Shown: positions 61,101 to 64,000 of the stretch, in pieces | How positions within the stretch are numbered: position 1 is the stretch's first letter | Layout: the number at the start of each line of letters is the position of its first letter | Assembly (NCBI GenBank): GCA_964023205.1 | Contig: OZ026839.1 | Location: 16,336,386-16,400,385, forward strand | Direction: 5' to 3' | Length of the DNA: 64,000 bases | Source: Lutraria lutraria | Taxonomy: Eukaryota; Mollusca; Bivalvia; Venerida; Mactridae | Notes under the pieces: generated by a model | The model's database searches: none | The model's input: the letters and a program-made list of their open reading frames with translations, nothing else | What the model was told of the DNA's origin: nothing | Program-made: the position numbers and the translations under genes

Positions 61101-61268
61101 TAAACCAATATAATAGAGCAACATATTGAGCTTGGGTTACAACTGATAGCAGTTTGATTGTATTTTTCAGATGCGTATCATGGAATCCGGTCACAATTGA
61201 ACCGATTCACAGAGCCTGTATTTGTTGCTATAAGATTACAAAAGGTAAAAGGTACCACGAGGTATTAG
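38712..61268 (+). CDS. Gene B: paralogue of gene A, Q/H/Y-rich N-terminus plus tandem alpha/beta-barrel-like domains
   Basis: Coding exons: 38712-38720, 39396-39434, 41323-41505, 42496-42543, 43416-43457, 45743-45976, possible 46333-46350, 56307-56441, 58716-58959, 60144-60278, 60620-60802, 61171-61268. The joined frame gives about 455 residues (449 without the 18-nt exon), from ATG 38712 to TAG 61266-61268. No signal peptide is visible after MTYQQRQLLRYEPKYE, so an intracellular protein is likely. Residues 1-190 or so are low-complexity and probably disordered. The rest forms two beta-alpha-beta-beta-alpha-beta repeats: YLIMMRF/GYVIGFS/FAVCCMWF/SYQVIAVPL, then VTLLWSEF/HPHVSI/TFITVSAF/PVFVAIRL. 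This fits the dimeric alpha/beta-barrel (DUF1330-like) fold, an assignment by eye. The 10-kb intron at about 46351-56306 may hide another exon. Confidence 0.86.
38721..41322. other. Gene B introns 1-2, no repeat feature
   Basis: AT-rich intron sequence around the small exon 39396-39434. No array or other coding signal was seen. Confidence 0.55.
39396..39434 (+). CDS. Gene B exon, 13 codons
   Basis: The acceptor is CACCAAACAG and the donor GTTTGT (non-ideal, but after GAG). It has 39 nt in phase 0 and encodes QQRQLLRYEPKYE. Confidence 0.65.
41323..41505 (+). CDS. Gene B exon, poly-Q/H
   Basis: The acceptor is TGAATCTTAG and the donor GTAAGT. It has 183 nt (61 codons) in phase 0. It starts GDPRESPLRQNYDPRLSYPS and ends YPSDDR. 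A run of about 20 Q and H residues comes from mixed CAG/CAA/CAT codons, so it is a coding repeat liable to length change. The SP and DPR words recall gene A's YESPRQ cassettes. Confidence 0.85.
41506..42495. other. Gene B intron, no firm feature
   Basis: AT-rich. A GT/AG-bounded stretch at 41780-41818 would add a stop codon (see rejected items). Confidence 0.5.
42496..42543 (+). CDS. Gene B exon, 16 codons, basic
   Basis: The acceptor is TTCAAATTGCAG and the donor GTAAAA. It has 48 nt in phase 0 and encodes IYHRTRPRHGDNRGYE. Confidence 0.7.
42544..43415. other. Gene B intron, no feature seen
   Basis: AT-rich intron. Loosely repeated words (GCTACATTTCTGTCA-like) at 42600-42900 suggest an old degenerate repeat. 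Confidence 0.45.
43416..43457 (+). CDS. Gene B exon, 14 codons
   Basis: The acceptor is TTGTTTGTTTTAG and the donor GTAAGT. It has 42 nt in phase 0 and encodes PDRYEAKKFDYRFD. The DRY start recalls gene A's DRYQ cassettes. Confidence 0.78.
43500..44635. repeat. 57-bp tandem array with a TGACGTCA palindrome in each unit
   Basis: The unit contains GAATGACGTCATTAATAATA and GCTACTAAATGATGTCTGTG. About 15 close copies are flanked by degenerate half-copies on both sides. Each unit is itself an old dimer of a 25-30-bp motif. TGACGTCA is the perfect cAMP-response (CREB/ATF) palindrome. A subset of units has a 1-bp-shorter AGTATAATATT variant. It lies just downstream of a gene B donor. Confidence 0.92.
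44636..45464. other. Gene B intron, unclassified
   Basis: Sequence of mixed composition, slightly higher in CG than its surroundings. It is possibly an old mobile element but its ends are not clear. No coding was seen. Confidence 0.4.
45465..45615. repeat. Poly-C/AAATCTGAAATTACC tandem array
   Basis: About seven copies of AAATCTGAAATTACCCC, each followed by TCGCC or a C-run of 9-13. The - strand has four or more long G-runs, which can form G-quadruplex structures. Confidence 0.9.
45743..45976 (+). CDS. Gene B large repeat exon (EQKAYQDRQH repeats, His cluster)
   Basis: The acceptor is TTGCTATTGTAG and the donor GTATGT. It has 234 nt (78 codons) in phase 0. It starts DRFHRPVNEHMHQQEKMYEQ and contains four 11-residue repeats of the form HEQKAYQDRQ. 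A GHHHHH cluster follows, and it ends QQYYDDQHR. The 33-nt repeat is preserved at protein level with synonymous changes (GCG/GCT, CAC/CAT). His- and Gln-rich repeats suggest metal binding or self-association, but that is inference. Confidence 0.88.
46105..46135. repeat. Poly-A tract
   Basis: A run of more than 20 A in a gene B intron. No SINE body precedes it. Confidence 0.9.
46333..46350 (+). CDS. Possible 18-nt exon (MDATYD)
   Basis: The acceptor is TTATAAACATAG (weak pyrimidine tract) and the donor GTAAGT (strong). Phase 0, in frame with both neighbours. Plausible but not proven. Confidence 0.35.
46351..47469. other. Gene B intron, no feature seen
   Basis: AT-rich intron. Confidence 0.5.
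47470..47615. repeat. About 30-bp minisatellite, 4-5 copies
   Basis: The unit contains TTTTGCAGTATGGACTGGTT and TACTTAAG. Copies diverge towards the 3' side. Confidence 0.85.
48145..48734. mobile_element. CpG-rich TIR element, copy 2
   Basis: The left end is GTCACACTATGCCGCGTT. The right end reads AACGCGGTCGTAGTGTGACA, its near-complement. The interior is packed with ACGGCG/GCGCT/CACTGCG words, as in 16975-17516, and is strikingly CpG-rich. No transposase frame was found. Confidence 0.68.
48960..49235 (+). other. Unassigned open frame
   Basis: A 91-codon frame follows CAG at 48957-48959. It reads NNYSTKITDLLTSIRDPQQK, then DDTMLRQMEAGG. This part is polar and protein-like. No phase-0 GT donor fits gene B, only a GC donor after ATGGAG. 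It could be a gene B exon with a GC-AG intron, a transposon fragment or chance. Confidence 0.25.
49236..49534. other. Gene B intron, no feature seen
   Basis: AT-rich sequence before the 58-bp satellite. Confidence 0.5.
49535..56241. repeat. 58-bp satellite, about 115 copies, inside a gene B intron
   Basis: The unit contains TATTTATGTACCATAGTGCA, then AGTTTGCCTCCAGCTTAAGG, then GGTAATTCA and a variable CGTTGCAGA/CTATGTAGA/TTGTGTAGA/CTGTGTAGA tail. By my tally of tail types, monomers 13-44 recur in the same order as monomers 48-79. This is a block duplication with a 2,030-bp (35-monomer) offset. Units at the right edge are more divergent (CTCTAGCTGAAG). The array ends 66 bases before the exon at 56307. 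Confidence 0.97.
56307..56441 (+). CDS. Gene B exon: domain 1, first beta-alpha-beta half
   Basis: The acceptor is TATTCATCAG and the donor GTAAGT. It has 135 nt in phase 0. It starts ANKGYLIMMRFSPTDLGEV and ends GYVIGFSDPRD. It is the same length and phase as gene A exon 16551-16685 and can be aligned without gaps. Confidence 0.88.
56442..58715. other. Gene B intron with a possible old inverted-repeat element
   Basis: GAACTTGAATCAAGTGCCC and ACTCGGAGTAAACTCCGAAC near 57652-57700 have imperfect complements near 58185-58240 (TACTCCGAGTGCACTCCG, CGAATCAAGTTCGAC). This suggests a degraded TIR element at about 57420-58310. Ends and target duplication could not be fixed. No coding was seen. Confidence 0.4.
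58716..58959 (+). CDS. Gene B exon: domain 1, second half
   Basis: The acceptor is ATACTCCTTCAG and the donor GTATGC. It has 244 nt, phase 0 to phase 1. It starts MQILIPSNQMMASDQWWDPR, includes FAVCCMWFKDINQAKRWFD and SYQVIAVPL, and ends PLPFGPD. It covers gene A exons 17609-17775 and 18325-18410 in one piece. Confidence 0.87.
58960..60143. other. Gene B intron with dispersed repeat copy
   Basis: 59050-59210 is a copy of the dispersed repeat (AATGCATGATCATAGCATAT, AAACATTTTAAGCGCAAC, GGTGCTTGTTTTTGAGATAT). The remainder is AT-rich and featureless. Confidence 0.55.
60144..60278 (+). CDS. Gene B exon: domain 2, first beta-alpha-beta half
   Basis: The acceptor is TTCCTTAATTCAG and the donor GTAAGT. 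It has 135 nt, phase 1 to phase 1. It starts GQSVTLLWSEFPNIHERG style (first codon split, Arg) and ends YGAHPHVSI. It resembles the first half of domain 1, which supports an internal domain duplication, and it matches gene A exon 18673-18804. Confidence 0.86.
60279..60619. other. Gene B intron, no feature seen
   Basis: Short AT-rich intron. Confidence 0.55.
60620..60802 (+). CDS. Gene B exon: domain 2, third strand and helix
   Basis: The acceptor is ATGTATTTCAG and the donor GTAAGT. It has 183 nt, phase 1 to phase 1. It starts EFRAGWGPEPNKFGQPEYI and ends GSVMEFYTS. ERVARAIHTGWVAHKTFITV matches the paralogue. A loop of about 16 residues (GPEPNKFGQPEYIHLR region) is absent from gene A. Confidence 0.88.
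61171..61268 (+). CDS. Gene B terminal exon with TAG stop
   Basis: The acceptor is TTGTATTTTTCAG. It starts with the split Asp codon, then AYHGIRSQLNRFTEPVFVAI, and ends KVKGTTRY before TAG at 61266-61268. A GTAAAA after CAAAAG inside it could act as a donor. The in-frame stop and the match to gene A's last exon favour a terminal exon. Confidence 0.84.
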
Positions 61269-61389
61269 CATAGGATGACAATTCAGATGTTAAAACTGTG
61301 TAATTGTACTTTAAACAAGTGTGTATTTGTGTTTGTATCTTCGGTCTGTTACATTTACATTACAATGTACGCACGGATAAATCATGAAG

Positions 61390-61395
61390 AATAAA
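61390..61395 (+). promoter_or_regulatory. Possible polyadenylation signal, gene B
   Basis: AATAAA about 120 bases after the stop. Another lies at 62296-62301. Confidence 0.35.
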
Positions 61396-62562
61396 GACTT
61401 ATATATATATATATGTATATATTAATGTTACACTAAGAAGGTCATGGCTCACAGACTTCTAAACAGCAGAAGTAACACCGACTGAAGTGGTTTCTACATC
61501 GAGTATTGTTATACTTATATTTAGTTCATTCAACTTACTTATTATTAGATTTATTATAATGCACCTAATCTGTTGTATTGATCACATATGTAAATATTCA
61601 AAATTACGTCATCATGGGATATATTTGTCCGTGTCCGTGTCTAGACTGCCGTGCTGGCCAGGGAGATAACTTCCGTACACTGGTCCCCGTTGATTCTGAC
61701 TGCATCATGGAACGGGATTCAATTTAGAGTTTGATCTATATATTCACATGTCACTTGGTTAAGGAACATTATATTGCAATTTAGAGTTCCTGCATAGTTT
61801 AACCAAATTTGTCAACAGAAGCATATTCCACGATGTTTGAACGTTTACTGATTATATATTACATATACACTTATATATTTGTAAAATGTGTAGTTTGTTA
61901 AATAATGGCTTTACTTATCAGCTTACATGTTTAGTTGATATAAAATCACTTATGCACACCGATTTCCTAATAACTGATTATTTCATGGACATGAATATGA
62001 GAAATTGAAACAAACTGTGCTCAATAGCAAACTGTGTGGTTCTGTTTGGTCAAATCTTAAAAACGCATGGTTTAGGGAAACAACCAGTATACAAAGCGAA
62101 TCGTATGAAAAGCTATAAAGTATTTATAGTAAAGATGACCAGGTTGTGTCCAAATTTAATAACATAGAGAAGTAATGTACATATGCAGTATCAATACAAG
62201 TAGGAAACCTATTTGTTGTACAATGTACCATGTTGCTGTTTATAAACAAGTACAAAATGTATATATCATGTACAGTTATTTCTAATATTTATTTTAATAA
62301 AGTTTTCTTCTAAAATTGTATAATATTGTTTTCTTTCTCTCACTATATTTTATGATTTACCGTAACAAAATATGTACAGTTCTGCGTTCATCATGTCTGA
62401 ACTTGGCATAGGTGTGATATCTGTGTATCAAAGTTTATCTTTAAAAAAGTGGTATATTAAGTTACGTTTAACACACTGTATATGCATTCACAATAACTGA
62501 CCAGTCAGTATTTATAACTTAAGTAAATGATACCATATCAACATGATTGTCATGTGTCCAGG
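61396..62562. other. Gene B 3' UTR and downstream, no other feature
   Basis: A TA microsatellite lies at about 61400-61420. The rest is AT-rich with no coding. Confidence 0.5.
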
Positions 62563-62805
62563 TAGAATGAGTGGTAAATGTCGCTGACTTAAAATCACTG
62601 TATCCTCTCACTGATAGAGGGTCGTGGATTCGAGCCCAGCTACCGACCATGTCTCTGTACAAGTGTGAGAAATTAGGCAGTTGCTTATAGAGGATGGGAG
62701 TCTAGTACTGGTTCTTCCCAGGAACGATGCTTATGTGAACTGTCCGCCTCATATGACTCTGACTGTTGAAAAGGAACGTAAAACTCGATATAAACCCCAA
62801 AAATC
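62563..62805 (+). mobile_element. tRNA-derived SINE, second copy, 5' eroded
   Basis: It has the same body as 3275-3546: GTCGCTGACTTAAAATCACT, GTGGATTCGAGCCCAGCTAC, GGGAGTCTAGTACTGGTTCT and CCGCCTCATATGACTCTGAC. The box A region is degenerate (GAATGAGTGGTAAATG). No clear target duplication is seen. The open frame across it is not a gene. Confidence 0.85.
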
Positions 62806-63393
62806 TATAAACTCAGCAGACTTCACTTTACACCTACTCAAACCCAGTTACAAAGTGACTTTCGCTTGGTCTGTCTGTTGTTCAAGCGCAATTTTCTTTA
62901 TGGGGACGTGTTTCCCCACCAGCATTCACAGTTCTTGTCTCTTTACCCTTAAACTTTTAACAAGAGATGAAAAAATGCAACATTTCTGTCAAGATAAATC
63001 TATCTGGTAAACAAACGAAAGCATACAAGCCTTCAATGACTGACTACATGATAACAACCTTAAACATCATTAGATAATGTTGTTTGTAAAATTATTGCTA
63101 AATAACTTACTAGTCAAAATATATAGATCTAATTTCTCAACTTGGTAATCCCCATACTCCACAACTGAAAAAATACACGACTTTCAATTGCTCTTAGCAC
63201 CAAGAAGTAACTTCTACTTAGAATGCTGCTCCCTCTTTTAAAGTTAAGTTCAAATAATATTTTTACTATTCATAGTGCCATAGATACTCTGATAAGACAG
63301 TATTTGGTTAAGTATGATGGTGTCTCACCCATATTTCTTGTGTAATGGTATGATGTATAGTATTTGCATTCATAAATTAGCTGTATTATTAAC
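62806..63393. other. Intergenic, no feature seen
   Basis: AT-rich sequence without recognised elements. Confidence 0.5.
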
Positions 63394-63466
63394 AGCCGAT
63401 TAGCACAGTTGGTAGAGCATCTGACTTGCAAGCAGGAGGTGGCGGGTTTGAACCCCGCATCGGGTA
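63394..63466 (+). tRNA. tRNA-Ala(TGC)-like sequence, probably a pseudogene or SINE head
   Basis: It has 73 nt with box A (TAGCACAGTTGG) and box B (GGTTTGAACCC), a perfect 5-bp T stem (GCGGG/CCCGC) and a 7-base anticodon loop CTTGCAA with anticodon TGC. Mismatches occur in the acceptor stem (G2:G71), the D stem (A12:A23) and the anticodon stem (A31:G39). It also lacks the usual GGGG start of eukaryotic tRNA-Ala. A functional tRNA is therefore doubtful. Confidence 0.45.
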
Positions 63467-63689
63467 CATTAAAAATTATGACTGTTCGCCACATTAGAGT
63501 ATTAAGGACCTTTATTGGGGAAAACTAGTGAATAGACAAGTGTTCATGCAATTTGTACAAATGTCTAGATGAGCCGAAGTAAGAATACTCAGCCCAACTT
63601 TGTCTGAATAGTGACGTACCTGGGTTGTAAGAAGAACATTTTGTGATTTGGGGGGGATCACTTATATAATAATAGCTGTTCAATGTGTC

Positions 63690-64000
63690 TTTAAACGGCA
63701 TCGATCTCCAGTTTACTCCCCAAACTGGATGAACTTCGAATGTTAATTGGCTCGTGAAACTTCTGCTGCAAGAGTCCTGGTTGGACAGTACATATGTAGT
63801 GTTTTTGACTCAGAAATTGCGATTAGCAACTACAATATCATACGCAAATACAGATTTCGTCACGAAGGAGGTGTTTGTGTTTATATTCGATATGACATTC
63901 TTCTTCGTGATAATCTGTATACTCTATGGACTGAACTTTTACTGCCTAAATCTAAACCGATTTCGCTTTCGGTTATTTATAGACCACCGAAGCAATCTTG
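63690..64000 (+). pseudogene. Non-LTR retrotransposon, endonuclease domain, partial
   Basis: The frame reads SSLLPKLDELRMLIGS and then a stop. After a frame change it has SWLDSTY, FDSEIAISNYNIIRK, HEGGVCVYIRYD and SVIYRPPKQS. These are hallmarks of the apurinic-type endonuclease of CR1/Jockey-like elements (GGGVCVYIR and YRPP motifs). The element continues past the window edge. At least one frameshift and one stop show it is degraded. Confidence 0.82.

Noticed and set aside
62681..63010. 109-codon frame starting in the SINE
   Set aside because: Its first third is SINE sequence and the rest has no splice or homology support.

Overview
The window is AT-rich, intron-rich metazoan DNA. Small exons with GT/AG borders, tRNA-derived SINEs, a broken non-LTR retrotransposon, terminal-inverted-repeat (TIR) DNA elements and abundant satellites fit an invertebrate. 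The repeat style suggests a mollusc or other lophotrochozoan, but nothing seen proves the phylum. No prokaryotic operon, rRNA or CRISPR array was found.

Two spliced protein-coding genes lie head to tail on the + strand. Gene A enters from the left edge (first visible exon 1971-2100) and ends at TAA 19869. Gene B has a TATA box near 38392, an ATG at 38712 and a TAG at 61268. Neither was recognised as a named gene. They are paralogues. Each has a long, low-complexity, polar N-terminal part rich in Q, Y, R, P and H, spread over many tiny exons. Each then has a folded C-terminal part that looks like two tandem beta-alpha-beta halves-and-repeats of the dimeric alpha/beta-barrel (DUF1330-like) type. 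Exon borders and phases in the C-terminal part correspond one to one, except for one extra intron in A. Comparing the two genes revealed a gene A exon (18325-18410) that is easy to miss and corrected the next acceptor to 18672. Every internal exon of the N-terminal part is a multiple of three in phase 0, so any of them can be skipped without a frameshift.

Region by region: 1-1870 is a 22-bp satellite. 1971-19869 is gene A, with minisatellites, a SINE, a polypurine tract and a CpG-rich TIR element in its introns. 22006-23495 is a TIR element with TAA target duplications. About 23700-25930 is a decayed reverse transcriptase on the - strand. 27551-27839 is a short palindromic-ended MITE. 28267-28979 may hold exons of a small - strand gene. 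29449-29723 and 30430-33412 are tandem arrays. 33724-37231 is an apparently exact 1,754-bp tandem duplication. 38392-61268 is gene B, whose introns hold a CRE-palindrome array, a poly-C array, a second CpG-rich element and a 6.7-kb 58-bp satellite with a 2,030-bp higher-order duplication. 62563-64000 holds a second SINE copy, a tRNA-Ala-like sequence and the endonuclease part of another non-LTR element entering from the right.

The main candidate for something undescribed is the paralogous pair: a phase-0 cassette exon series joined to a double alpha/beta-barrel-like module. Its function is unknown. All domain assignments come from reading by eye and have not been checked by any search.
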